A stretch of 64,000 bases of DNA, from contig JACONN010000003.1 in assembly GCA_014323675.1 (NCBI GenBank), forward strand, positions 310,001 through 374,000, in the 5' to 3' direction. Position 1 is the stretch's first letter; each line of letters opens with the position of its first letter. Position numbers and translations under genes: made by a program. This document shows, one piece after another, positions 26,485 through 35,211 of the stretch. Origin of the DNA: Hormoscilla sp. GM7CHS1pb (GTDB lineage Bacteria; Cyanobacteriota; Cyanobacteriia; Cyanobacteriales; Desertifilaceae). The notes beneath the pieces were generated by a model. It did no database searches. It saw only the letters and a program-made list of their open reading frames with translations, and was not told the origin of the DNA.

Positions 26485-29051
26485 TTAATCCGGGTAGGAT
26501 ATCGACGCTGTTTGAGAAAGACTCTGTAACCATGATGGGCTCTCTGACTCTGACTCTTCAGCAGCAATAGATTTGAGCAAAGCTTCTTTCTTCGCCAGTT
26601 CCTGCAAACTGGGAATCGCCACATCTAAAAATCCATTAAAGGAATTCTTTACCTTCTTAGTCAACTCGCTGACGTACTGAACCAGATGCAATTGAGCACT
26701 AGCATTAATTTCATCTCGCAGTCGCAGCACTAGGATCTGGTGGTTGAATGGTTTGGGGGGACTGGATACTTCTTCTGGGGACTCCAATCAAACACTTGAC
26801 CTAATGGATGTTTTTCGTCCATCCGAGCCAAAGGAAATATGCTTTCCGCCTTAATGCTTGTCGAACTACTCTCGGACAGTTCGCTTTCTTTAATGATTGT
26901 CTCCTTCCATTCCGTCGGATCCTCCGATTTCCGCATTCTCGTGAACAGTCTCCTTTCCTGCCTGCCCAATTTTTCCTTGATTTCCTGTTCCTTTTCCCGG
27001 GTAATAATTTCCCCTAAGTTCTGGCGCTGGGGTTCTAGGTTCTGAGACAATTTGCTTAACAACTCCGTGACCGCACCTTCTACCTGAGACCGGGCCGATT
27101 TTTCTAGTGCCTCTACCGTACTTGCAAATCGCGGATAAAAATCATCACTCTTCGTCGGAATTTCGTCATCTTCGTCATCTTCGTCAAAATAACCTCTTCC
27201 TGCTGTCTTCTCGGTAATCTTTATTGTCCCTTCCTTCGTCGTGTTATTAAACAGCAAATTCCACTTATCCCAGAAGAAGATTTGATTATTCACCTCCTCC
27301 TTAACAGCCTCACTTACTTCCGTTCCGTTTCTATCTTGCAGGGGGTTTTCCTCTAAATTTTTTTTGAACTCTCCATAGATAGTCACCATATCTCCGATCG
27401 TTTTCCGCAGGGTGACAAAAGCTGCACTTTCCGTCGTCGGGATGTAATTGGGGATAATTTCTAAAATACCTTTGAGCTTGTGGAGTTCTTTACGCAACGC
27501 CTCAGCTTGACGACGAGTATCTTCATATAATTGCTTGACGCCATTCTTTTGCACGTGGTCGATCAGCAAATCTCGCAGCCTACTGATTCCCCCATCATCG
27601 CTAAAATCACGCAACTGTCGGCCCAATATACTTGGTCCTGAGTCTAGTAGCTTTTCACTCAATTGTTTCCATTTTTCCCGCAGCCGTTCGTCATCATCTT
27701 TACCCGGATACCTTTCCAGGTTAGGGGCAAACTCTGGGGAGCATACTTGTATGGTACTGTGACTTGACTGTAATTCCTGTAGGGCCCTCATCTGGGACAG
27801 CAGGACGATCTGCTCTTTTTTGGCAGTTAAATTTCTGGCACCCGTCATTGTCAGATTGAGAATTTCCAGTTCCTGGAGAATTTCTGATTCGGACACGAAA
27901 CTTTCGACCAATTCATCAATTCTTTCTTCATCTGTGCCATCGATGGGTAAATGATTGAAGCGACCTACCCCTACCAGGATCCGGTCTCTGAGGTCAACTC
28001 CTCCTTTATCCTGTTCCATCATGCTGCGGATTTTACCACCGTTCTCCCCACCGGGTTGATTACCGTTGAGCAGAAGCAGGATAGTCTGGACTTCTTTTAA
28101 CTCCCGCAGAGACAGGAACTTATCTCTGACACCCGAGTCAGCGGCCCCCAACCCGGGAAAGTCCAGGAGAACGAACCCCTGAGTCCCCTTCAGCAGAGAC
28201 ATATTCCAGATCTCCTTTGAGATCGTCGCTGTCACATCTACCCGACGGATCAAAGAGAAGCTATTAATCAGGTCTGCTGCTAATGGCCCGGCAAGATTCT
28301 GCCAGGGTGGGGGTGCCCCAGGCAATTGCTGAAAACTTAGTTCTAAAATACCCCCTGGCTTGTCTGCTAGTTTTAGCCCATCTTTGGCCGTAGCAGCATC
28401 TACCTGATAGACCCGATCGCAGATATCCTGACCATAGGCGCTGTAGGTCCGCACGAATGTTACCAGTTCCCGTAGGAGCGATCGCAGTTCGCTATTCTGG
28501 CCAGCATTCCAGGCTTGCTCGCACCATTTGAGAATAGCATTACTATCTACAGTCTGAGTCGGGGTCAAATTTTTCAGGGTCTCTTGCTGTACCTGAGGTA
28601 GTTGTGCCGCCTTTGCCCTCTGGGCCGTTTCTTCCAGCATGAACTTGAGGCATTCCTTTACCTCAGAGTGAGACAGGTACTTAATCGTAAACTGGTCCAC
28701 CTTAGTGGTCTGGAGTGAGTCTGCCTGCCGCAGGTGGACGGCAGTTACGTTACCTGTAGTGGGGGTTTGACCGACCGGTAAAGCATCCGCGTAGCCGATC
28801 GAGCTTCCTAACAGCAAGGTTTTGCCGCTACTGAATTCTCCCATTACCCCGATCTTCACCGGCGACGATGCTAGTTCTACTGTTTTGGTGGCTGCTTGTC
28901 TGAGGCTTTCCAGACTCTGACGGAGATCCAGTGGCACCCAGTCGGGCAACTGCTGGTTGTCCACCGCCTCTAGTCCCTGGAGGACCGATTCTCCATATTC
29001 CTTATATTGGCCCAGTTTTTCTAGTTCCATCAAGTAGCTCTTCTGTGTCAT
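26485..29051 (-). CDS. Dynamin-like large GTPase (SrfC-position gene), frame broken near the C-terminus
   Basis: The N-terminal GTPase domain has the P-loop GEFSSGKT (71-78), switch threonines in QTPTTGNVTAV (about 95-105) and DFPG at 297-300, with long helical stalk-like regions after residue 450. The motif G4 is not obvious (VGRFNHLP). As read, the frame ends at 26730 after VPPNHSTTRS. Adding one C to the six-base run at 26755-26760 continues it through KPFNHQILVLRLRDEINAS to the stop at 26485, giving 855 aa. Dynamin-like proteins remodel membranes. Here the protein is the first gene of the three-gene cluster, as SrfC pairs with the Hsp70-fold SrfB. Start ATG 29051. Confidence 0.8.
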
Positions 29052-29265
29052 ATTTACATCATCTTAGCTGATTAACTTCAATTGTCTCAAATTAGGTCAA
29101 TATCTTTCTCTCGGACGGTGCTCTCGGGTGTGGTCAAAACCCGTCGTTCTAACATGAACTCTCCCAGTTACCTCCAAAAAACCCGCATCTACGGCTGGCG
29201 CCGCGCTGCGCGATCGGGGGGAATCGCGCAGGGGGGGGCAACTAATGCATAACCACACTTCACTG
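29052..29265. repeat. Spacer with two repeat types upstream of the dynamin-like gene
   Basis: Bases about 29119-29155 match, in inverse orientation, the sequence at 49073-49103 (CGACGGGTTTTGACCACAC type). Bases 29193-29215 are a copy of the GC-rich repeat. The promoter of the three-gene cluster should lie just downstream of 29051 on the minus strand; no clear -35/-10 boxes were fixed. Confidence 0.5.
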
Positions 29266-29532
29266 TTGAGGTTTGAAACCTCTCGGTTGAGGTTTCAAAC
29301 CTCTCGGTTGGGTTTTTAAACCTCTCGGTTGGGGTTTGAAACCTCTCAATTGGGGGTTTAAACCTCTCGGTTGGGGTTTGAAACCTCTCAATTGGGGTTT
29401 GAAACCTCTCGGTTGGGGTTTGAAACCTCTCAATTGGGGTTTGAAACCTCTCGGTTGGGGTTTGAAACCTCTCGGTTGGGGTTTGAAACCTCTCGGTTGG
29501 GGTTTGAAACCTCTCAGTTGGGGTTTGAAACC
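29266..29532. repeat. 21-bp tandem repeat, twelve full units and one partial
   Basis: Twelve consecutive 21-bp units of the type TTGGGGTTTGAAACCTCTC plus GG or AA are followed by a 15-bp partial unit. Each unit centres on the 11-bp palindrome GGTTTGAAACC. Units near the left end are more diverged than those on the right. The dinucleotide at the unit end alternates between GG and AA (one AG), giving higher-order pairs. Because 21 is a multiple of three, long open frames appear on both strands; no gene is called. Confidence 0.9.
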
Positions 29533-29764
29533 GGTGTGGTCTTGCGCCCGTTAGCAACTGTTCATCGTGAGGCCCGCCTTCGCGAGATCCTAGGGGGGAT
29601 CTCCATGCCTTGTAGCGTATCAACGGGTTTTGACCCGGGGTTCTCACGATCGGCTCGTATAAATGGGCGTGATGCGAGGAAATTACCAGAAATTACCAGT
29701 TTTTCAGTCGTCTGCTGAAGAACTTCCGAACGGGTTACAATGGTACGGCTCGCGAATATATTAG
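29533..29764. other. Spacer upstream of folK
   Basis: It contains a copy of the CAACGGGTTTTGACC repeat near 29617-29633 and otherwise unrecognised sequence. The folK promoter is presumably in the last 80 bp. Confidence 0.35.
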
Positions 29765-30310
29765 ATGAAAAACTTACCGCAAGTGATGGTCAACAATCCT
29801 GACAAGGCAACAACCACAAAGTTAACCGAAAGCGCGATCGCTCTGGGCAGTAACCTGGGGGACTCCCTGGCCACCCTCGAAGCGGCCCTTAAAACCCTCG
29901 ATCGAACGCCCGGCATTACCGTCAAAACCTACTCTAGCTGGTACAAAACTGCCCCCATTGGTCCATCACAACCGGATTATCTCAACGGCTGTGCTATCCT
30001 AGAAGTACAACTAAATCCCCAAGAATTACTCAAGAATCTACTAGGCATTGAAGACCAGTTTGGCCGAGTCCGTCAAGAACGTTGGGGCCCGCGAACCTTA
30101 GACTTGGATTTACTTTTATTTGAGGATTTAATTCTCTCTACGCCCGAACTGCAAATACCGCACCCGCGCATGACCCAGAGAGCTTTTGTGTTGGTACCAT
30201 TGGCGGAAATAGCTCCGGACTGGATCGAACCAGTCTCCGGAGATGCGATCGGCCAACTGGTGGAAAAAGTAGACGGTTCTGGAGTAACTTTATCTATCAA
30301 GCGGAACTAA
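29765..30310 (+). CDS. folK: 6-hydroxymethyl-7,8-dihydropterin pyrophosphokinase
   Basis: The 181-aa protein has the HPPK N-terminus (SAIALGSNLGDSLATLEAAL), the substrate-binding DQFGRVRQERWGPRTLDLDL block (about 105-124) with the metal-binding Asp pair, and IPHPRMTQRAFVLVPLAEI. It transfers pyrophosphate from ATP to 6-hydroxymethyl-dihydropterin in folate synthesis. It converges on a minus-strand run with a dihydropteroate-synthase-like gene. The first ~20 residues are longer than usual, so an internal start is possible. Confidence 0.92.
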   Translation: MKNLPQVMVNNPDKATTTKLTESAIALGSNLGDSLATLEAALKTLDRTPGITVKTYSSWYKTAPIGPSQPDYLNGCAILEVQLNPQELLKNLLGIEDQFGRVRQERWGPRTLDLDLLLFEDLILSTPELQIPHPRMTQRAFVLVPLAEIAPDWIEPVSGDAIGQLVEKVDGSGVTLSIKRN

Positions 30311-31311
30311 TCATCCGACGGTGTCCCCCGGGTAGTGCGAGTAGCGCTCCCGGGGGACACCGATCGCAAATCCTCTTCCACACTTCGCGCTGCGATCGCG
30401 CCGTGACCTACTGCTGTTGCGACACAGGGATCCCGAGGATTTGCCACATCTCCAGCAGCGTAAACATTAGGAATAGATGTACGCATAAATTGATCCGTCG
30501 CTATATATCCTCCTGAATTCAGTTCCAGAGTACCCACCCGTCCAACATCTAACAGTTGAACTATCTCCTCTATGTTGGGCGCAAAGCCCATGCGAAAACA
30601 TATATAGTCTAGCAGCAGCCCTTGTTCCGGGTTGTTTCCCTCTTTGAAAGTGAGATAAATTTTCTCTCCGCGCCGATCGAATTGATCGAGAGTTGCTGGT
30701 TTGTGCAAGGTGATTTTCCCAGCTTCTACATACTCGAAAACCCTTTTTTGGTTCATACCGAATCCTCGCAGCTGGGAGCGAACAAACAGGTGAATATGTT
30801 TGGCAGTATCCGCAAGCATTGTTGCTGTTCCTAGTCCGTTATCGCCACCACCCACTACAGCAACTACCTGGGAGTGAGTGATGGGAATAGCGCCCGGATT
30901 AAAGCAAACACGCTGTGATGACAAAAGCTGGTTACTCCCTGCAATAGATTCTATGGTTTCGTACCCTTTAAATCTTTGACCTGTGGCAATAACTATGGCT
31001 TGCGCGATAATTTCATGTCCCCCCATGAAGAGCCTGAAATTATCTCCACGGATAATGCGTTTCAGTTGAGAACCGTATAGCGTCGGAATAAGTTCGACCT
31101 CAATATGTCGGCGGAATTCCTGGGCAAGCTCCTTTCCAGTCTTTCCAGAGACTCCCAGATACCATTTGTTGTGAAATGGGTTAATGTTTTGCAAACCTCC
31201 AATATCTTTGCTTTTTTCGATGATAATTGGGTAAAAACCGAGGTATTTCAACCAGAGAGCACAAGACATACCCGCTGGTCCGCCTCCAATGATGCCAATA
31301 ATTTTCTTCAT
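30307..31311 (-). CDS. NAD(P)/FAD-dependent oxidoreductase (thioredoxin-reductase-like fold)
   Basis: From ATG 31311 (MKKIIGIIGGGPAGMSCALW) the 334-aa protein has an FAD motif GGGPAG, a second dinucleotide motif VAVVGGGDNGLGTATML and the late FAD-binding ATSIPNVYAAGDVANP-like block (RTSIPNVYAAGDVANPRDP). No CxxC redox pair is visible, so it is not a thioredoxin reductase; a flavin monooxygenase or ferredoxin-NADP-type reductase is possible. Its last ~18 residues are encoded by the palindrome at 30319-30362. It overlaps folK's stop by 4 bp in convergent orientation. An upstream start at 31464 would overlap surE and is rejected. Confidence 0.8.
   Translation of the reverse strand: MKKIIGIIGGGPAGMSCALWLKYLGFYPIIIEKSKDIGGLQNINPFHNKWYLGVSGKTGKELAQEFRRHIEVELIPTLYGSQLKRIIRGDNFRLFMGGHEIIAQAIVIATGQRFKGYETIESIAGSNQLLSSQRVCFNPGAIPITHSQVVAVVGGGDNGLGTATMLADTAKHIHLFVRSQLRGFGMNQKRVFEYVEAGKITLHKPATLDQFDRRGEKIYLTFKEGNNPEQGLLLDYICFRMGFAPNIEEIVQLLDVGRVGTLELNSGGYIATDQFMRTSIPNVYAAGDVANPRDPCVATAVGHGAIAARSVEEDLRSVSPGSATRTTRGTPSDD
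30319..30362. terminator. GC-rich palindrome at the convergent folK/oxidoreductase ends
   Basis: A 44-bp palindrome with arms CGGTGTCCCCCGGG and CCCGGGGGACACCG lies 8 bp after the folK stop. It is also translated as the C-terminus (VSPGSATRTTRGTPS) of the minus-strand oxidoreductase. It probably terminates folK, and may have extended the oxidoreductase after insertion. Confidence 0.7.
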
Positions 31312-31418
31312 GATTATTCTGTTGTCAGTTGTCAGTACCATTTCTATAGCATGTGATTCTGGAAGAGAGCAAAAATCCCCATTGATTCTGCTTTCGACAT
31401 GCTCCCCTTCAACAGACT

Positions 31419-32111
31419 TTACCATAAACGATTCTGGGCGATCGCAATCTTGCCCGATAAACACACATCAACATCTGTGCCTGCATCTCCTTTGCGGTTG
31501 ATATCATCTCCCACATAGAGATACCCATCTCCTTGCTTGACGAACTCCGTAAGTAGGGGACGGGTACAGAGGGAACAAAAGACAATCTCCGGATCGGGTG
31601 CGCCCGGTTCTAGGTGGGGAAAATTGACCGTCCATAAGGTTCCCGACTCAGGCAGTTGAGCTAATAACTTTTCCAACACCCTCACCGCCCACGGCGTCGC
31701 CCTTTCCCAGTCCAGTTCCCAGTCGCTTCTCTTAAAGTGAGACAAAGCGATCGCTGGGATCCGATGTATCGTGGCCTCTCTGGCCGCCCCTATTGTTCCC
31801 GAGCAATAAATGTCCGAGCCCATATTGCAACCAGCATTAATCCCAGAGACAACAAAGTCGATATCGTCGTAGAGATAGTTGAGTCCCAGACGAACGCAAT
31901 CAGCTGGCGTACTGTCTACACTCACCTCACTGGGCGATCGCCATGCCACTGGAATGACTGTGCGAATATTGACCTGATGTCCACAGCCTGACTGGTGGTG
32001 TAAGGGCGCAACTACCACAATGCGATCGGTCGTTACTTGGGATAATGCTCTGTGTAATGCACGAATGCCGTCCGCATCAATCCCATCATCATTGGTTACT
32101 AAAAATGTCAC
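31419..32111 (-). CDS. surE: 5'/3'-nucleotidase SurE
   Basis: The 230-aa protein starts MTFLVTNDDGIDADGIRAL with metal ligands Asp8-Asp9, and has SGINAGCNMGSDIYCSGTIG and APLHHQSGCGHQV. SurE dephosphorylates nucleoside monophosphates and other small phosphoesters in a Mg/Mn-dependent way. It lies 107 bp upstream of the flavin oxidoreductase in the same run. In this setting it could supply phosphatase activity in a pterin or nucleotide-derived pathway. Confidence 0.92.
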   Translation of the reverse strand: MTFLVTNDDGIDADGIRALHRALSQVTTDRIVVVAPLHHQSGCGHQVNIRTVIPVAWRSPSEVSVDSTPADCVRLGLNYLYDDIDFVVSGINAGCNMGSDIYCSGTIGAAREATIHRIPAIALSHFKRSDWELDWERATPWAVRVLEKLLAQLPESGTLWTVNFPHLEPGAPDPEIVFCSLCTRPLLTEFVKQGDGYLYVGDDINRKGDAGTDVDVCLSGKIAIAQNRLW

Positions 32112-32292
32112 GATCTTCCCATCAGTAAATTAACAAGGGACAAAAGCTAGAGCCCGGTGGTGGCATCTAACCACATTACCCCAAACAGGTCATGACCAAC
32201 ACCATAGCCTGGTTGTTGCGTGGCTTCCAATTTTCCCAACACTTGAGCTAGCATAGACTCTACCTTCTGTCGGCGAAGATGTTTTTCAGAAA

Positions 32293-33339
32293 TCAGTTGC
32301 AATTCTTTCTGGGCGGCTGCCTTAAATCCTTGAACTTCAGGGGCAACTCAACAGGATCCACCGCCAAATATCCCCCCAAAACTGCTGTTGCGTCACCCAC
32401 CAAACTGTTCCACCAGCCAGAGAATTTCCTGAAGAAATCCAAGATGTTATCTGGTGCCGATCCTAACTCGACTTGGAAGATCAGTTGGCTCAACTCTGTC
32501 TCTTGTGAGGGATCGAGCAAACTATTTACTAGGTTGCGATACTTGGGCAATTCTGGGTTAAATTGTCCCGTTGAGGTATGGCGCCCCACCATAATGGAGC
32601 GATCGAAAAACTCAAACTTCTCAACTGGACAGCCGACGGCATCAGCTGCCTCCTGCATGACCTCTTGCAAGTGTTGATGGGAGTAAAAACTCATCCATGT
32701 GGGTTCTGCATTGCCTTCGCTCTCGAAAAAGCTCATAGCGTAATCCCAACGGCTTTCTTTCCATTTAGGCGTCCACTCGATACTGTAGCGCCCCAATACA
32801 TCCACAACCACTGCACACCGGGAGCGATTTTCGCAAGCATTCTCCGCAATTTTCTTTAGAGCTTGGTTTAGCTCGTCGTGAGTCAGATGAGAGTAGGGAA
32901 CTCCACAAGAAAGGTATACATCAAAGGGTCGATGGAACTCCCTAGTCCTCAGATCCGCACATTCAAACCTCACGTTACTGTGGTTGCCATATAGCTCATT
33001 GGCAGTTTCCACCATTTGGGCACTGATATCAACTCCCAAGTAATCTAGCTCATAGCTGCTACCTAGTTCCGAGTCCTCTAACAATAGCCTTGACAGCAAA
33101 ACATATCCATCACCCGTGCCCGAACCGACATCAAGAACCCGTAGCTTTCCTCCCCCTCGTTCCCTGGCTCTGCCTGGGAACGCCAAGCCCCATTGCGCGA
33201 TCGCCTGCTTAAACACTGAACGAGAGAATGGCTCTTCCCACTCAACTTTTACACCGTCACGACGACTTTTCGATAAGTAATGTTGAACCGCATTTGTTTC
33301 GTCGTATACCGTCTCTATCTGCTTTGGAGTTACTTTCAT
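32293..33339 (-). CDS. SAM-dependent class I methyltransferase with in-frame palindrome
   Basis: The 348-aa protein has SAM motif I LRVLDVGSGTGDGYVLL (about residues 60-76), YLGVDISAQMVE (motif II) and a C-terminal helical half. Just before motif I, residues about 47-59 (LAFPGRARERGGG) are encoded by the palindrome at 33158-33182 and its flanks, so they are probably inserted. The substrate is unknown; the context of DHPS-like, SDR and Nudix genes suggests a small heterocycle. Start ATG 33339. Confidence 0.8.
   Translation of the reverse strand: MKVTPKQIETVYDETNAVQHYLSKSRRDGVKVEWEEPFSRSVFKQAIAQWGLAFPGRARERGGGKLRVLDVGSGTGDGYVLLSRLLLEDSELGSSYELDYLGVDISAQMVETANELYGNHSNVRFECADLRTREFHRPFDVYLSCGVPYSHLTHDELNQALKKIAENACENRSRCAVVVDVLGRYSIEWTPKWKESRWDYAMSFFESEGNAEPTWMSFYSHQHLQEVMQEAADAVGCPVEKFEFFDRSIMVGRHTSTGQFNPELPKYRNLVNSLLDPSQETELSQLIFQVELGSAPDNILDFFRKFSGWWNSLVGDATAVLGGYLAVDPVELPLKFKDLRQPPRKNCN
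33158..33182. repeat. GTTCCC-type palindrome inside the methyltransferase gene
   Basis: CGTTCCCTGGC and its near-complement GCCTGGGAACG form a hairpin that stays in frame. The same core recurs at 26405, near 48945-48975 and at 59672-60012, mostly outside genes. Confidence 0.7.
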
Positions 33340-33492
33340 CGCTATCTAGGATAGTGTTAATTTCCCAAACTTTTTGCCCCAACAAGTCATAATTACACCT
33401 TCAAGGTTATATCCGATGGGTTAAAAATCAGTCAATACTTTAACTAGCAACCTATTGAGCTGATTTTTTCTCCTTTGCCAGTCCCTCCCTAC

Positions 33493-34398
33493 TTAAATTA
33501 TACTTAAAGTATCTAAAACAGCTTTAACTTTAGACACTTCATGAGTTCTGAGCAGATCGCTTTTTCCTAATCCTGCAAAAACTGCCGTCATAACTTGAGA
33601 ACTTCTGAATTCTTCCCCAAAAACTTCCAATGCCGTGGGGATCACATTGAAAACAGGAAACCCTAATCTCCTTAGTCTAAAAGCCTTTAAAAGGGTTTCT
33701 ATTTGATATCTTAGCCTACTTGAGGCATTTTTGTATTGGTAGTAAAAATTTGTGTATCCCAGGCCGAATCCTGGATCGATAAAAATCTTTTTCACTCTCA
33801 TTTTCGTGGCAATTTCGATCTCTTTTCCAAAATAATCGTACAGTAAGTCAATTGGATATTTCCCTAAATTGAAGTCAAACTCCCCTACATCTCTAGCATG
33901 TTTTCCTTGAATGTAACACATAATAATTGCCGCATCGAAATCAGCCACTAATCTATACATTTCTTCACTCTTCTCAGTCCCCGTAAAGTTGATGACGTTT
34001 GCCCCTGCCTTTAAACATTCTCTAGCAACTTCTGGGTAATAGGTGTCAACTGAACTCAATACACCTTCTTGACTGAAAGTTTGAATAATAGGCAGCAGTT
34101 GACTTGTTTGTTTAAATTCATCAGCCCTCTCTGCGTTTTTTGCAGTAGCCTCAGCTCCAATATCGATGATGTCGGCCCCTTGAGCTGTGAGAACCTTGCC
34201 ACGACGAATCGCTTGCTCGGGAGTATAACAGATGCCGTGCTTATACCAAGAATCAACGGAAAGATTGATGACTCCTAAAATGGCTGTTTGAGAATTAAAC
34301 TTAAATTCCTTATGACCAATGGTGAACTCTTCCACTTCGGCATTGTAGTCCTCCTTATATTTGTCATAAATTTCGTATATATCTGCGAGATTCAACAT
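33493..34398 (-). CDS. Divergent dihydropteroate-synthase-like TIM-barrel protein
   Basis: The 301-aa protein follows the pterin-binding fold: ILGVINLSVDSWY (canonical GVINVTPDSF), ADIIDIGAEATAKN (canonical D-GGESTRPG), LSSVDTYYPEVA, GANVINFTG, IDPGFGLGYT and LLRTHEVSKV (canonical RVHDV). The pterin-side residues are largely kept, but the STRPG loop that binds p-aminobenzoate and pyrophosphate is lost. It has a ~35-residue N-terminal extension. It may use another acceptor than p-aminobenzoate, or bind a different pterin or folate-like cofactor. It sits between an SDR and a methyltransferase. Confidence 0.75.
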   Translation of the reverse strand: MLNLADIYEIYDKYKEDYNAEVEEFTIGHKEFKFNSQTAILGVINLSVDSWYKHGICYTPEQAIRRGKVLTAQGADIIDIGAEATAKNAERADEFKQTSQLLPIIQTFSQEGVLSSVDTYYPEVARECLKAGANVINFTGTEKSEEMYRLVADFDAAIIMCYIQGKHARDVGEFDFNLGKYPIDLLYDYFGKEIEIATKMRVKKIFIDPGFGLGYTNFYYQYKNASSRLRYQIETLLKAFRLRRLGFPVFNVIPTALEVFGEEFRSSQVMTAVFAGLGKSDLLRTHEVSKVKAVLDTLSII

Positions 34399-34458
34399 TT
34401 AACCTCCGTTCATTGTCTTTTCTCTGTTTTGAATTTACCAAGTTGACATGTTCCCGAT

Positions 34459-34479
34459 CGCGCAGCGTGGCGCAGCCAT
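34459..34479. repeat. GC-rich dispersed repeat
   Basis: A copy of CGCGCAGCGTGGCGCAGCC lies 4 bp after the stop of the SDR gene and before the DHPS-like gene. It can fold into a short hairpin and may act in the intergenic message. Confidence 0.6.
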
Positions 34480-34482
34480 AAA

Positions 34483-35211
34483 CTACAACCGCAAACCCCC
34501 TGCAACTTCCAAATTTTGTCCTGTGATGTAATCAGCTTCAGGACTGATAAAGAAACCCACCGCATCGCTGATTTCTTTTAATGTTGCGGGTCTTTTCGTT
34601 GGCAATAGCGGGATACATTCCTCTAAACCAATGGAATTTTCAGCAACTCCTGGGGAAACTACATTTGCGGTAATTTTGTCCTTAATTAACTCCTTCGCCA
34701 GAGACTTAGTATAGATAATGATACCAGTTTTAGCAATTTTATAGGCTGTCCGTTGCTCATCTGCTATCAGATGTTGGGCCGTAGCGAAGGCAAAGTTAAC
34801 TATCCGCCCCCAACCGGCTGCCTTGAGATAAGGAATTATTGCTTGAGTAACATAGAAAGTGCAATTGAGGTTGGAATCAATTATTTGATGCCATTCCTCT
34901 ACAGATACTTGTTCTATTGGTTTGTACAAAAAGTTTCCCACGTTATTTACTACCACTGATAAGCCTCCCAGTTGTTCTGCTGCCGTTTCTACTAGAGACT
35001 TAGCTTGCTCTGGTTTGGTAATATCTGCTTGCAGGGCAATTGATTTTACTCCGTGGGTAGCAGCTTCTTGACTCCCTTGTTTTGCTGCTTCGGCACTTTT
35101 ATTATAGTGAAATGCGACATCAAATCCTTTATTTGCGAGGTCCAGAGCGATCGCCCGTCCTATTCCCACCGTCGATCCTGTTACCAGGGCCTTTTTCAAC
35201 ACTATTTTCAC
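34483..35211 (-). CDS. Short-chain dehydrogenase/reductase, pteridine-reductase-like
   Basis: The 242-aa protein has the cofactor motif TGSTVGIG (about 11-18), NNVGNF, and the catalytic YKIAK (Tyr-x3-Lys). The residue 13 positions before the Tyr is Thr rather than Ser. The C-terminal SPEADYITGQNLEVAGGLRL is typical of the family. Given its neighbours, it could reduce a pterin, as FolM or PTR1 do, but the substrate is inferred. It overlaps the Nudix gene by 4 bp, so the two are translationally coupled. Confidence 0.8.
   Translation of the reverse strand: MKIVLKKALVTGSTVGIGRAIALDLANKGFDVAFHYNKSAEAAKQGSQEAATHGVKSIALQADITKPEQAKSLVETAAEQLGGLSVVVNNVGNFLYKPIEQVSVEEWHQIIDSNLNCTFYVTQAIIPYLKAAGWGRIVNFAFATAQHLIADEQRTAYKIAKTGIIIYTKSLAKELIKDKITANVVSPGVAENSIGLEECIPLLPTKRPATLKEISDAVGFFISPEADYITGQNLEVAGGLRL

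Noticed and set aside
26485..26787. A separate 100-aa gene overlapping the dynamin-like gene
   Set aside because: It would start at TTG inside the GTPase gene. A one-base change in the C run joins it to the GTPase with exact phase, so it is the C-terminus of that protein.
29266..29532. CRISPR array or repeat protein at the 21-bp repeats
   Set aside because: Units are contiguous with no unique spacers and no cas genes. The open frames on both strands (FETSQLG or RFQTPTE repeats) arise because 21 is divisible by three.
31312..31464. N-terminal extension of the flavin oxidoreductase overlapping surE
   Set aside because: The dinucleotide-binding fold starts directly after ATG 31311; the upstream codons are surE sequence in another frame and intergenic bases.
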